From Arthrobacter sp. MYb227 (GTDB taxonomy: Bacteria; Actinomycetota; Actinomycetes; Actinomycetales; Micrococcaceae), in assembly GCF_002975435.1 (NCBI RefSeq), contig NZ_PCPT01000006.1, positions 124,001 through 188,000 on the forward strand: a stretch of DNA of 64,000 nucleotides, read 5' to 3'. The translations under genes were made by a program, and so were the position numbers. How positions within the stretch are numbered: the stretch's first letter is position 1; each line of letters starts with the position of its first letter. The notes under the pieces were generated by a model, which saw nothing but the letters and a program-made list of their open reading frames with translations, ran no database searches and was not told the DNA's origin. This document shows positions 28,655-37,286 of this stretch, piece by piece.

Positions 28655-28930
28655 ATGACAACCACGATTCTTCCGGCCCTGGCCGCAGCAATGCCCGCCC
28701 ACGGGTGGGGACCGGGTTACGGACCGGGCTGGTTCATCCTGATCCCGATCTTCTGGATCCTGCTGATTGGTTTCTTCATTTTCTTCAGCCGCCGGATGTT
28801 CTGGCGCCACCGGGTACAAGGTGACCCGCATACAGCAGAGGGAGTGCTACGTGAACGTTTTGCGCGCGGTGAAATAGACGAAACAGAGTACCTGCAACGG
28901 CTCGAGGTATTGAGGTTACACACTAAATAA
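28655..28930 (+). CDS. Small membrane protein with SHOCT domain
   Basis: A 91-residue protein with one transmembrane helix (GWFILIPIFWILLIGFFIFF, residues ~25-44), a Gly/Pro-rich N-terminal segment outside and a C-terminal SHOCT motif (LRERFARGEIDETEYLQRLEVL). SHOCT domains end many short bacterial membrane proteins and are thought to mediate oligomerisation. AGGAG lies 8 bases before the ATG. It is often found beside two-component systems, as here. Confidence 0.85.
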   Translation: MTTTILPALAAAMPAHGWGPGYGPGWFILIPIFWILLIGFFIFFSRRMFWRHRVQGDPHTAEGVLRERFARGEIDETEYLQRLEVLRLHTK

Positions 28931-29279
28931 TCGGCGATCCCTGCACGATAGGGTTGGCTGGATTGCGGGTGGATCGTGACACGGAGTTCAGTCAACTCGG
29001 CGAGTCAAAACTATCGTGTGACGCAAGCCATATATTCCAAATATCTTATGTGTCGGCATTATGGCAAGGTGAGAAAAATCCTTGAAATATAGGCATTTGC
29101 GGGAGATTGACCGATAGTATCGCAAAAGTTCATGCCGATTTCAGCATCAAAAATATGGTGTCATCACGCAACGATCAGGTGGTTCACATCGACTAGCCGT
29201 ATGCTCAATTACATAGGAACCGAGACTTTCAGTTCTTTCGACTGAATTTGTCGCCCAACTGGCTCCCCGGGAGTGACCC
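28931..29279. promoter_or_regulatory. AT-rich intergenic region upstream of the desaturase
   Basis: 349 bases with no gene. It is more AT-rich than its surroundings (28990-29180), with several TATANT-like hexamers, and presumably holds the desaturase promoter. No clear operator or RNA structure was recognised. Confidence 0.4.
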
Positions 29280-30392
29280 TTGAGCAGTTCGAGTTCCACC
29301 CTGACCCCCCCAGCTTCAGAAAAACGTGTTGCACGTGGAACTGCCGGGTCAAACAACTACCGCCACCTGAAAGTCCGAGTCCGCGACGCAGGCCTCCTGG
29401 GTCGACGCAAGGGCCACTACCTTGGTATGGGGATTGTCTTAGCAGTTCTCCTCGGCGGTGCCGTCACCGGATTCATCCTGTTAGGGGATAGCTGGTATCA
29501 ATTGCTCATTGCGGCAGCGGTAGGAATCCTTCTGACTCAGTTCGCCTTCCTTGCACATGAGGCGTCACACCGGCAGATCTTGACCTCGGGGCCGGCCAAC
29601 GACAAAATTGGTCGATTCTTGGCCAACTTCGTAGTTGGCATCAGCTATCAGTGGTGGATGAACAAGCACAATAAGCACCACGCCATGCCAAACACCGTTG
29701 GCAAGGACCCGGACATCGAATTCGATACGATTTCGTTCCAGACCGAGGATGCCAAGAAGGCAACGGGCCTGCTGAAATGGATCACGCAACGCCAGGGTTA
29801 CCTATTCTTCCCGTTGTTGACCCTTGAGGGGCTCAATCTTCACCGGCACTCAATTGTCTACTTGTTTACCGGTGAACGAGTCAAGGACCGTCGTCGCGAG
29901 ATAATTTCGATCTTCATTAGACTTTCTCTCTATGTGGCTGCCATCTACATCTTCCTACCCGTGGGCATCGCTTCGGCCTTCATCGGCGTGCAGCTAGCGG
30001 TATTTGGTGTTTACATGGGCGCCTCATTTGCGCCCAACCACAAGGGAATGCCAATGATCCCCAAGGAATCACGCATTGACTTCTTTTCACGTCAGGTGCT
30101 GACAAGCCGTAACGTTATGGCTCGCACAGCCTTTGGCAACAGAGTCCTGTCCCACGTTTTCGGCGGCTTGAACTACCAAGTTGAGCACCACCTCTTCCCC
30201 TCGATGCCACGTGCCAACCTGGCTCCGGTGGCAAAGATTGTGCGTGAATACTGCCACGAACTCAAGGTTCCCTACACGGTGGCCTCGGTGACCCAGTCCT
30301 ACGCTCAGGTCATTGTCTACCTGAACAAGGTGGGCCTTTCGGCGCGAGATCCATTTGACTGCCCGATGGTTGGCGAATTCCGCCCATACTAG
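29280..30392 (+). CDS. Fatty acid (acyl-lipid) desaturase
   Basis: Membrane di-iron enzyme of 370 residues that introduces a double bond into fatty acyl chains. All three histidine boxes are present: HEASH (~residue 97), HNKHH (~residue 134) and QVEHH (~residue 300, family Q/HxxHH), with hydrophobic pairs between them. The QVEHHLFP form places it with front-end or linoleoyl-type desaturases rather than DesA1-like enzymes. Start is TTG 29280 with GGGAG eight bases before it. Such genes help cold adaptation of membranes, which is inferred here. A strong hairpin follows the stop. Confidence 0.92.
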   Translation: MSSSSSTLTPPASEKRVARGTAGSNNYRHLKVRVRDAGLLGRRKGHYLGMGIVLAVLLGGAVTGFILLGDSWYQLLIAAAVGILLTQFAFLAHEASHRQILTSGPANDKIGRFLANFVVGISYQWWMNKHNKHHAMPNTVGKDPDIEFDTISFQTEDAKKATGLLKWITQRQGYLFFPLLTLEGLNLHRHSIVYLFTGERVKDRRREIISIFIRLSLYVAAIYIFLPVGIASAFIGVQLAVFGVYMGASFAPNHKGMPMIPKESRIDFFSRQVLTSRNVMARTAFGNRVLSHVFGGLNYQVEHHLFPSMPRANLAPVAKIVREYCHELKVPYTVASVTQSYAQVIVYLNKVGLSARDPFDCPMVGEFRPY

Positions 30393-30423
30393 GGTTGTGA
30401 ATAGCTTCCACACGTTTAACGAC

Positions 30424-30457
30424 GCCCATGATGCTCGCAGCAGCGAGCGTCATGGGC
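30424..30457 (+). terminator. Hairpin terminator after the desaturase
   Basis: GCCCATGATGCTCGC (30424-30438) pairs with GCGAGCGTCATGGGC (30443-30457) over 15 positions with one G-T and an AGCA loop. Tail is ATCGTTCGTT, only moderately T-rich. Confidence 0.75.
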
Positions 30458-30714
30458 ATCGTTCGTTAAGCGTTGCTGCAATGTTTTTGCCTTGTTCTCA
30501 AGCAGGCTAGCTCGGTGACTCATTTCACAATGAGTCCTTTTGTGCTCGAATGATAGGACTGCCGCACGATCTGCGGCAAACCCGAATACTTATCTCACTA
30601 GCGGAAACTTGACCTCTCGAGCGCGACCTAAAACCCGCACGATATCAGAGATGCGGCCTTGTGCGTGGCACTTTTTGCACATCATGCACCCGCCGGCAAA
30701 AATAGCGTCGCAGA

Positions 30715-30745
30715 TTGTTTGGCGAATTAGGTTAGCTATACCTAA
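30715..30745 (+). promoter_or_regulatory. Iron-responsive promoter with IdeR/DtxR box
   Basis: TTAGGTTAGCTATACCTAA (30727-30745) nearly matches the DtxR/IdeR consensus. It overlaps a promoter-like pair, TTGTTT (30715-30720) and TATACC (30737-30742) with a 16-base spacer. Iron-loaded regulator would block RNA polymerase, so the downstream iron ABC transporter should be induced by iron starvation. The rest of 30458-30833 holds no gene; a small GCCGCA/TGCGGC hairpin lies at 30561-30577. Confidence 0.85.
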
Positions 30746-30833
30746 GGTTGGACAAAGAGGTGCCGCTCACACCGAGCTGTACCTAAGAAACCTTCCCCTA
30801 TGAGAAAGTTTCGTCACATGACGATTCGAAAAA

Positions 30834-31847
30834 ATGTTGACAGGCCTAGCCATCATTGCCACGGCGACCCTTGGTCTTACCGCATGTTCAACCGGTGACA
30901 AGGCTCCCGCAGCATCGGACGCCGCAGGGATTACTGTCTACAACGCACAGCATGAAAGCCTGACCCAGGAGTGGGTAGATGCCTTCACCAAGGAAACCGG
31001 CATCAAGGTCACTGTGCGCAACGGATCGGACACAGAACTTTCGAACCAGATCATCCAGGAAGGTAAAGCCTCACCCGCAGATGTATTTTTGACCGAAAAC
31101 TCCCCAGCCATGGCGCAGGTTGAGAACGCGGGCCTATTCGCCGATATTGATGCAGCAACCATCGCGCAGGTTCCGACCGACTTCCGTCCATCCACCAATA
31201 AGTGGACAGGAATTGCAGCACGCTCCACCGTGCTGGTCTACGATGCCAAGAAGATCAGCGCAGACCAGTTGCCGAAGTCGATGCTGGATCTGGCAAAGCC
31301 AGAATGGAAGGGCAAATGGGCGGCCTCCCCAACCGGTGCTGACTTCCAGGCAATCGTTGCCGCTCTGCTTGAGCTCAAGGGTGAGGAAGTCACAATGCAG
31401 TGGCTCGCGGGAATGAAAGAAAACTTCATGGCTTACAAGGGCAACTCGACCGCCATGAAGGCCGTGAATGCCGGTGAAGTAGACGCCGCATTGATCTACC
31501 ACTACTACTATGGGGATCAAGCCAAGACCGGAGAGAACTCCAAAAACGTCACCCCGTACTACTTCAAGAACCAAGACCCTGGAGCATTCGTCTCGGTATC
31601 CGGTGGTGGAGTCCTCGAGTCATCAAAGCACTCGGCCGAAGCCCAGCAATTCCTGAAGTTTGTAACGGGCAAAAGCGGCCAAGAAGTCTTGAAGAGCGGG
31701 ACCTCATGCGAATACCCGGTAGGTTCCGATATTGCCGCCAATGAAAAACTTGTGCCACTGAAGGATTTGCAGGCCCCGAGCATTGACCCGGCCAAATTGA
31801 ACTCGGCCAAGATCGTTGAACTTATGACCAAGGCAGGACTGCTTTAG
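30834..31847 (+). CDS. Iron(III) ABC transporter substrate-binding lipoprotein
   Basis: Extracellular iron-binding component of an Fbp/Afu-type importer, periplasmic-binding-protein class 1 family. It has ITVYNAQHESLTQEWVDAFTKETG early, then TEHSP-like LTENSPAM, and the conserved DAALIYHYYY tyrosines that ligate iron. A lipobox GLTAC ends the signal peptide. From ATG 30834 the signal lacks any positive charge and has no ribosome site. An ATG at 30818 with GAGAAAG upstream reads MTIRK in another frame and would join this frame if the A run at 30829-30834 were one base shorter. Operon: binding protein, permease, ATPase. Confidence 0.88.
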   Translation: MLTGLAIIATATLGLTACSTGDKAPAASDAAGITVYNAQHESLTQEWVDAFTKETGIKVTVRNGSDTELSNQIIQEGKASPADVFLTENSPAMAQVENAGLFADIDAATIAQVPTDFRPSTNKWTGIAARSTVLVYDAKKISADQLPKSMLDLAKPEWKGKWAASPTGADFQAIVAALLELKGEEVTMQWLAGMKENFMAYKGNSTAMKAVNAGEVDAALIYHYYYGDQAKTGENSKNVTPYYFKNQDPGAFVSVSGGGVLESSKHSAEAQQFLKFVTGKSGQEVLKSGTSCEYPVGSDIAANEKLVPLKDLQAPSIDPAKLNSAKIVELMTKAGLL

Positions 31848-31904
31848 CACCGATGAGCAAGACTCAACCGACACCCACCAACATACGGGAGTCGAACATG
31901 GCGG

Positions 31905-33446
31905 GTGGGGGCACAAGCCCCCCGCCCGCCATGGGGCATTTCGAGCCTGGCCATTTTGGCGATCCTTATCGCCTCGTTTTCACTGATTCCACTTGCCTAT
32001 GTCATCTACATGACAGCCACCACCGGGTGGGAAACCGTCATTGAGCTAGTGATCCGACCACGCGTTGGCGAACTACTGCTGAACACCATCTTATTGGTGT
32101 TGCTGACCGTCCCATTGTGTCTGGTGCTTGGGGTTGGCGGAGCCTGGCTGGTTGAACGCACCACGCTGCGCGGCTACCGCTGGTGGGCCCTTGGACTTGC
32201 CGCCCCACTGGCGATTCATGGATTCGTTAACAGCTATGCCTGGGCCTCGGCGATTCCATCGTTGGCTGGGCTTAGCGCCGGAACATTGATAGCCACCCTT
32301 TCGTATTTTCCCCTGATCTACATTCCGGTGGCAGCAACCCTTGGCAGACTTGACCCAGCGATCGAACAATTGGCTGCTTCGCTAGGACTAGGGCCCTGGG
32401 CGGTATTTTTCCGCGTGGTGTTGCCACAATTACGGATTCCCATGGCCGGCGGAGCCTTGCTTGTCTCATTGCATCTGCTCTCCGAGTACGGAGCGTTTGC
32501 GATGATTAGGTTCGATACCTTCACCACCGCCATCATGGTGCAATTCCAATCCACCTTTAACGGCGCCGCCGGAAACATGCTTGCAAGTGTGTTGGTCTTC
32601 CTCTGTATGATCCTGCTTCTCGCCGAGGCCAAAGCCCGCGGAAATGCACGGTATGCCCGGGTGGGCTTTGGTGCCCAAGGATTGGCCACCCGACTACATC
32701 TGGGGCGCTATGAGATCCCTGCTCAATGCTCGCTCTTGGGCCTCACCCTAATGGCAGCCGGGGTGCCCATGTATTCGGTGACCCGTTGGCTGATTGCCGG
32801 GGGAATTGAGGTGTGGGAACCAGCAAAATTGATTCCTGCGCTGACACAAACCATGGGCTATGGCCTAGCCGGTGCGTCACTGACGTGTATCGTTGCCTTC
32901 CCCATGGCTTTTCTTGCGGTTCGTCACCCAAACTGGTTCAGTAAACTTCTTGAGCTTTCCAACTACATCACCAGCTCGCTACCCGGAATCGTGGTTGGCC
33001 TTGCCTTTGTCACGGTCAGCATTCGATTGGTGCCGGGAATCTATCAGAGCGCCTACGTGTTATTGGCCGCCTACATTTTATTGTTCTTGCCACGCGCCTT
33101 GGTGAATCTTCGTTCCGGGCTGGCCCAGGCACCTCGGGAACTTGAGGAAGCCGCAAGGTCACTTGGACGTTCGCCAACCATTGCTTTCGTCAAGGTAACT
33201 CTGCGACTGACCGCCCCGGCAGCCGCCGGTGGAGCAGCACTTGTCTTTTTAGCAATCGTCAACGAGCTAACCGCAACGCTCTTACTAGCACCAAATGGCA
33301 CCCGCACCCTGGCCACAGCGTTCTGGGCCAAGAGTAGTGAGATCGATTATGCGGGTGCTGCTCCCTACGCATTGCTGATGATCCTGATCGCGGCCCCCAT
33401 GACTTACCTGCTGTTCCAGCAATCAAAGAAAGCAGCCGGACAATGA
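31905..33446 (+). CDS. Iron(III) ABC transporter permease, fused two-domain type
   Basis: A 513-residue membrane protein with about twelve hydrophobic segments and two copies of the BPD_transp_1 permease domain (FbpB type). The EAA-like loops are near LEQLAASLGLGPWAVFFRVVLP-equivalent residues ~158-178 and in ELEEAARSLGRSPTIAFVKVTL. It works with the lipoprotein upstream and the ATPase downstream; the ATPase start overlaps its stop. The start is unclear: GTG 31905 has a distant GGGAG, while an ATG at 31853 in another frame encodes a plausible hydrophilic leader that runs into a G/C-run region at 31904-31930. Confidence 0.88.
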   Translation: MGAQAPRPPWGISSLAILAILIASFSLIPLAYVIYMTATTGWETVIELVIRPRVGELLLNTILLVLLTVPLCLVLGVGGAWLVERTTLRGYRWWALGLAAPLAIHGFVNSYAWASAIPSLAGLSAGTLIATLSYFPLIYIPVAATLGRLDPAIEQLAASLGLGPWAVFFRVVLPQLRIPMAGGALLVSLHLLSEYGAFAMIRFDTFTTAIMVQFQSTFNGAAGNMLASVLVFLCMILLLAEAKARGNARYARVGFGAQGLATRLHLGRYEIPAQCSLLGLTLMAAGVPMYSVTRWLIAGGIEVWEPAKLIPALTQTMGYGLAGASLTCIVAFPMAFLAVRHPNWFSKLLELSNYITSSLPGIVVGLAFVTVSIRLVPGIYQSAYVLLAAYILLFLPRALVNLRSGLAQAPRELEEAARSLGRSPTIAFVKVTLRLTAPAAAGGAALVFLAIVNELTATLLLAPNGTRTLATAFWAKSSEIDYAGAAPYALLMILIAAPMTYLLFQQSKKAAGQ

Positions 33447-34555
33447 CCGAAGCAGCACCCAGACCTCACAAAATAACCGGGTTGATGCCCACGGTGACTT
33501 TCTTGCGAACCACCGAATTAGTGAAGAGCTTTGGTGCCAAACAAGTGCTCAATGGCGTGAATCTTGCCATTGCCGAAGGAGGAACCACAGCAATCGTGGG
33601 TCCCTCGGGATCAGGAAAGACAACTCTGCTGCGTTTGATTGCGGGCTTTGAAAATCCCGATGGTGGAACTATCGAGCTCAATGGTTATAGCGTTGCCGGC
33701 AATGCATGGGTACCAGCGCACAAACGCGAGATTGGATATGTGGCCCAAGACGGAGCGCTGTTCCCGCACCTGAGTATCGCCCAGAATATTGCTTTTGGTC
33801 TTGAACGCCAGTGGGCAAGCGGTGGACGCACGGCACGAGCCAAGCGTGTTGCCGAATTACTGGATATGGTTTCGCTCGAATCCTCAATGGGCGCGCGTAA
33901 ACCACACGAAATTTCCGGAGGTCAACAACAACGGGTTGCCTTGGCCCGAGCCTTGGCACGTAAACCCAAACTTATGCTCCTTGATGAGCCCTTCTCAGCA
34001 TTGGATGCAGGACTTCGGGTCGCCACACGTAAGGCAGTTGCAGATGTGCTTCATAAGGCGGAAGTGACAACAATTCTTGTAACTCACGATCAGGGGGAAG
34101 CTCTATCGTTTGCCGATCAAGTGGCCGTCATGCGCGGTGGAACCTTGGCACAGACCGGTAGCCCATTCTCCGTCTATACGCGTCCCGCAGATCGAGATAC
34201 AGCCGAATTCCTAGGTGATGCGGTAATCCTCGACGCGATGCTGCAAGGCTCCCTGGCCGGCTGTTCACTTGGCTGGATCCCGGTACGCCACGCAACCATT
34301 CAAGGTCAGGTACGGCTAATGCTGCGCCCCGAACAGATTAGAATTACCGCAGATGGGCCCATCAAGGGAACCGTGGTGGATACCGTCTTTTTCGGTCCAG
34401 AGACAACTGTCCGCATTAAACTTTCCCCGGTTGAAGGTGTCATTGGAGGCGGAGAAATCATCACCATTAGACACTGGAACGCGGCAATGGCTAGACCCGG
34501 GATGAAATTAAACCTGCGGGTTATTGGTGAAGGCGTTGCCTTCCCTACCGAATAA
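33443..34555 (+). CDS. Iron(III) ABC transporter ATP-binding protein
   Basis: Cytoplasmic ATPase of 370 residues that drives the iron importer. Walker A is GPSGSGKTT, the Q loop VAQDGALFPHL, the signature ISGGQQQRVALARAL, Walker B LMLLDEPFSALD, and the switch His is in LVTHDQGEAL. A C-terminal TOBE-like domain follows (LMLRPEQIRI). The ATG overlaps the permease TGA in an ATGA junction, giving translational coupling. An internal ATG (MPTVTFLRT) would be a typical family start, so the first ~14 residues may be extra. Confidence 0.92.
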   Translation: MTEAAPRPHKITGLMPTVTFLRTTELVKSFGAKQVLNGVNLAIAEGGTTAIVGPSGSGKTTLLRLIAGFENPDGGTIELNGYSVAGNAWVPAHKREIGYVAQDGALFPHLSIAQNIAFGLERQWASGGRTARAKRVAELLDMVSLESSMGARKPHEISGGQQQRVALARALARKPKLMLLDEPFSALDAGLRVATRKAVADVLHKAEVTTILVTHDQGEALSFADQVAVMRGGTLAQTGSPFSVYTRPADRDTAEFLGDAVILDAMLQGSLAGCSLGWIPVRHATIQGQVRLMLRPEQIRITADGPIKGTVVDTVFFGPETTVRIKLSPVEGVIGGGEIITIRHWNAAMARPGMKLNLRVIGEGVAFPTE

Positions 34556-34596
34556 AGAAGACACTCTTGGCACTGGATTCAACCTCGCCCGTGAAG

Positions 34597-34812
34597 TCAT
34601 GATCTATGAGGGGTGTGCGGTTGGCGTCTTTTGCCGAAACCGAACGCGGTAAGAGTCAGGGCCGTGAGTAGGGCAGCACCAACGGCTGTCAGGGCAATGA
34701 CCCACCACTGATAGTCGAATGACCAGAACCACATCAATCCGCCACAAGCAACAAGCAGTACGAAGAAGACCACAAAGAAGATTGCCGAGAGCCACATCGT
34801 GTTCTTATTCAT
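34597..34812 (-). CDS. Small two-helix membrane protein, 71 residues
   Basis: Two hydrophobic helices (MWLSAIFFVVFFVLLVACGG and WWVIALTAVGAALLTALTL) and a basic C-terminal tail rich in Arg and His. The open frame continues to 34998, but ATG 34812 (MNKNTMWL) follows a GGAG and gives a normal membrane-protein start. It is convergent with the iron ATPase gene and divergent from the VOC gene. No family recognised. Confidence 0.6.
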   Translation of the reverse strand: MNKNTMWLSAIFFVVFFVLLVACGGLMWFWSFDYQWWVIALTAVGAALLTALTLTAFGFGKRRQPHTPHRS

Positions 34813-34976
34813 GACTCCATCGTTGCACGAACCGGCGGCACCCCTTAGCGAAATAAAACAACGATCCCGAGCGTTTTGATTTTGTACTAGAACTGCTTGA
34901 TCTAGCAAGTCATACTGGTGTGGTGATACACGGGGGTACACCCGATTCCCCGCGCCGAATAGCAAGGGGAACCACC

Positions 34977-35333
34977 ATGATTGGAACGTGGCAGGCACTG
35001 GTTATTGACTGCGAAAATCCCGATAAATTGGCTAGCTTCTATGAACAACTTTTGGGAATGGTTCGTGTTGAAAATGACGATGATTGGGTTGGCATAGGCG
35101 ATGCCCCCGACCGTCCAGCAATTGCTTTCCAACGTGTAGATCCATATATTGCTCCTGAATGGCCAGGACATGTTCATCCGCAGCAGGCTCACATCGACGT
35201 CAAGGTCAAGGATCTTGACTTGGCAGAAACTCAGGTTCTTGCCATGGGGGCAACCTCGATGGGGGCCGGGTCTAAGACCTTCCGGGTGTATCTAGACCCA
35301 CAGAGTCACCCATTTTGCCTAGTTAGCTGGTAA
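34977..35333 (+). CDS. VOC-family (glyoxalase-like) protein
   Basis: A 118-residue vicinal-oxygen-chelate fold: MIGTWQALVIDCENPDKLASFYEQLLG opens the first beta-alpha-beta-beta-beta module, and PQQAHIDVKVKDLDLAE opens the second, ending in DPQSHPFCLVSW. AGGGGA lies nine bases before ATG 34977. Members include glyoxalases, dioxygenases and resistance proteins; this short form usually has no assigned activity. Its last ten bases overlap the end of the convergent MFS pseudogene. Confidence 0.85.
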   Translation: MIGTWQALVIDCENPDKLASFYEQLLGMVRVENDDDWVGIGDAPDRPAIAFQRVDPYIAPEWPGHVHPQQAHIDVKVKDLDLAETQVLAMGATSMGAGSKTFRVYLDPQSHPFCLVSW

Positions 35334-36461
35334 CTTTACGAACTTTGCGGCCCTGCCATAACCAGTGCAGGGCCAGCAACGGAATCATTGCTGTACCCAA
35401 CCACATATAGGTGGCTCCGATGCCGTGCACTTGGGCCAAGATTCCCACGAGGAATGGGCCAAGGCCCATTCCTACATCGATACCCAGAAAAACGTTGGGG
35501 TTCCCACACCCCGCTTGCGCGAGGGTACCCGGGAGATGGCGGTTGTCTGGTCACCGGAGACCATATTTCCCCGCCTCAAACCGATTACTACTGTAGCGAG
35601 CCCTAAAATCATTCCCGAATAGCTCTGGCCCAGGCTTAATGAGCCCCATGGCGAAGAGTAAGAATCCCTGCACCAATCATAAGAGTGAATCCGCGTCGAT
35701 CCATGAGCGGACCGGTAAATGCTCGGGAGCGCAGAATTGTTGCCGCGTAAATCAGGAAGAGGATAGAGACTGCGGAACCCAAGCCTCGTTCGACACCCAG
35801 TGTGGAAACAAAGGCCACCACCGTGGAATGGCCAACCATGAACAAACCACCACGCAACGCCATCGGCAGCGCAGCCGGTTCAACAATGCGTAAAAGGAAA
35901 CCATGTGGTTCATTCGTGCCCGTCGACTTGGCTAGGGCCGGTGCTCGCGTGGTCAAAACCAGCAGGAATCCCACCGCCGAGGTAATGGTTCCCGTCCACA
36001 CCACTGCATCAGAATTCTCGGTGTTTAACTGTAACAATCCGGTGAACGGTCCAAATGCCGGGCCCGGAACCGTTGAAGATGCAAAGTATCCGGTGCCCTC
36101 GGCTAATCGATGTGCTGGGATGCCAGAGACGGCAAGCATTGCGAGCACCGAAGAGCCCAGCCCGCCTGCCAATCCATGTATGATCCGCAAGACCATTGTG
36201 AGTGCCAATGAATCCGTTGCCAGATAAAAGTGTGGACGGATGATGAACACCAAAGCAGGTCAGCAACACCAACCGCTGCATCAACGGTCCGGCTCCGAAA
36301 CGAGCAAAGATCGTACCAATGACAAAGATACTTGCGCTTGCTCCACCTCATGACGTCGCCAACGGCGCAGCGTGCTATCGCGTATAATGCAAAAGTTGAA
36401 AGAAACGGGTGGACGTTGACGAAGACAGCGATGTTTGCGGAGCAAGCCAAGCCGAAATCAT
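35323..36461 (-). pseudogene. MFS transporter pseudogene with multiple frameshifts
   Basis: Reading the minus strand and changing frame gives a continuous MFS protein. It runs ANIAVFVNVHPFLSTFALYA, then (new frame) GASASIFVIGTIFARFGAGP, then (new frame) LRIIHGLAGGLGSSVLAM through to AATILRSRAFTGPLMDRRGF, then SYSGMILGLATVVIG, then GIDVGMGLGPFLVGILAQ and WVGTAMIPLLALHWLWQG with a stop at 35323-35325. At least four frame changes are needed, the clearest near 36345, 36240, 35640 and 35490. The longest surviving piece is 35636-36253. The gene is therefore dead. Boundaries are approximate. Confidence 0.8.
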
Positions 36462-36535
36462 GGCTCTATTAGGCGTGCTGAGGCGGTTGAAGCTCAAGGC
36501 TGGTCACTTCGTAAGCCCACAGGTCGGTGCGTTGT

Positions 36536-37228
36536 TTAGCTTTCAATCTCACTGAATGTCCCTTGGGCAAGCAGCGCAGCTTGCAACCGTGAGTTGACCC
36601 CAAGTTTGCTTAGTACCCGTGAGACATGGGTCTTTACCGTCGTCTCACCGATTCCTAGGGTGCGGCCGATGCTGTAGTTACTGAGTCCGGCACCCAATTG
36701 GCGCAATACTTGTAGTTCGCGTTCGGTGAGTACCTCGCGTGGGTCGACCTGTGACTCCACTAACGGTTCGGGAATTTGGGATTCTAGCGCGGCAGAGACA
36801 AGTTTGCGAGTGACCTCTGGGGAAATTACTTGATCGCCGTTCACCACCGCGTGCATAGCATCAATGATGCTTTGTGGTGAAGCTGTTTTGAGTAAGAAGC
36901 CCTGTGCTCCGGCACGTAAGGCGCCAAAAAGATAGTCATCATGATCAAAAGTCGTTAGCACCAGAACCTTTGCCAGGCCCTGCCCGGTGATCTGTTCGGT
37001 AGCCGCAACACCGTCCATGACCGGCATCCGAAGATCCATTAAGACAATATCCGGGCGCAACGCGCGGGCCATTGAAATCGCTGAGGACCCGTTCTCCGCT
37101 TCGCCAACAACTACAAAATGTTCTGCAGACTCAACAACCATGCGCATGCCCACACGGATAGCAGCATGATCATCAACGAGTAGCACCGTGATAGCTGTGG
37201 CCGGTGGATCCTGAATGGTCTGCTGCAT
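36536..37228 (-). CDS. LuxR-family response regulator
   Basis: A 230-residue two-component regulator. The receiver has VLLVDDHAAIRVGM, the phosphorylated Asp in DIVLMDLRMPVMDG and the conserved Lys in FLLKTASPQ. The C-terminal LuxR helix-turn-helix has LTERELQVLRQLGAGLSNYS and TTVKTHVSRVLSKLGV. It is encoded 58 bases downstream of its kinase on the same strand. Target genes are not evident; the divergent GAP-family gene is one candidate by position. Confidence 0.92.
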   Translation of the reverse strand: MQQTIQDPPATAITVLLVDDHAAIRVGMRMVVESAEHFVVVGEAENGSSAISMARALRPDIVLMDLRMPVMDGVAATEQITGQGLAKVLVLTTFDHDDYLFGALRAGAQGFLLKTASPQSIIDAMHAVVNGDQVISPEVTRKLVSAALESQIPEPLVESQVDPREVLTERELQVLRQLGAGLSNYSIGRTLGIGETTVKTHVSRVLSKLGVNSRLQAALLAQGTFSEIES

Positions 37229-37286
37229 TGAAAATAATCCTTAGGTCAGGGGGTAGCGAGGTGGCTAATAATTGCGAGAGTGATGA

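Noticed and set aside
35365-35622. Plus-strand open frames across the MFS pseudogene
   Set aside because: They are shadows of the decayed minus-strand MFS gene; their translations show no domain.
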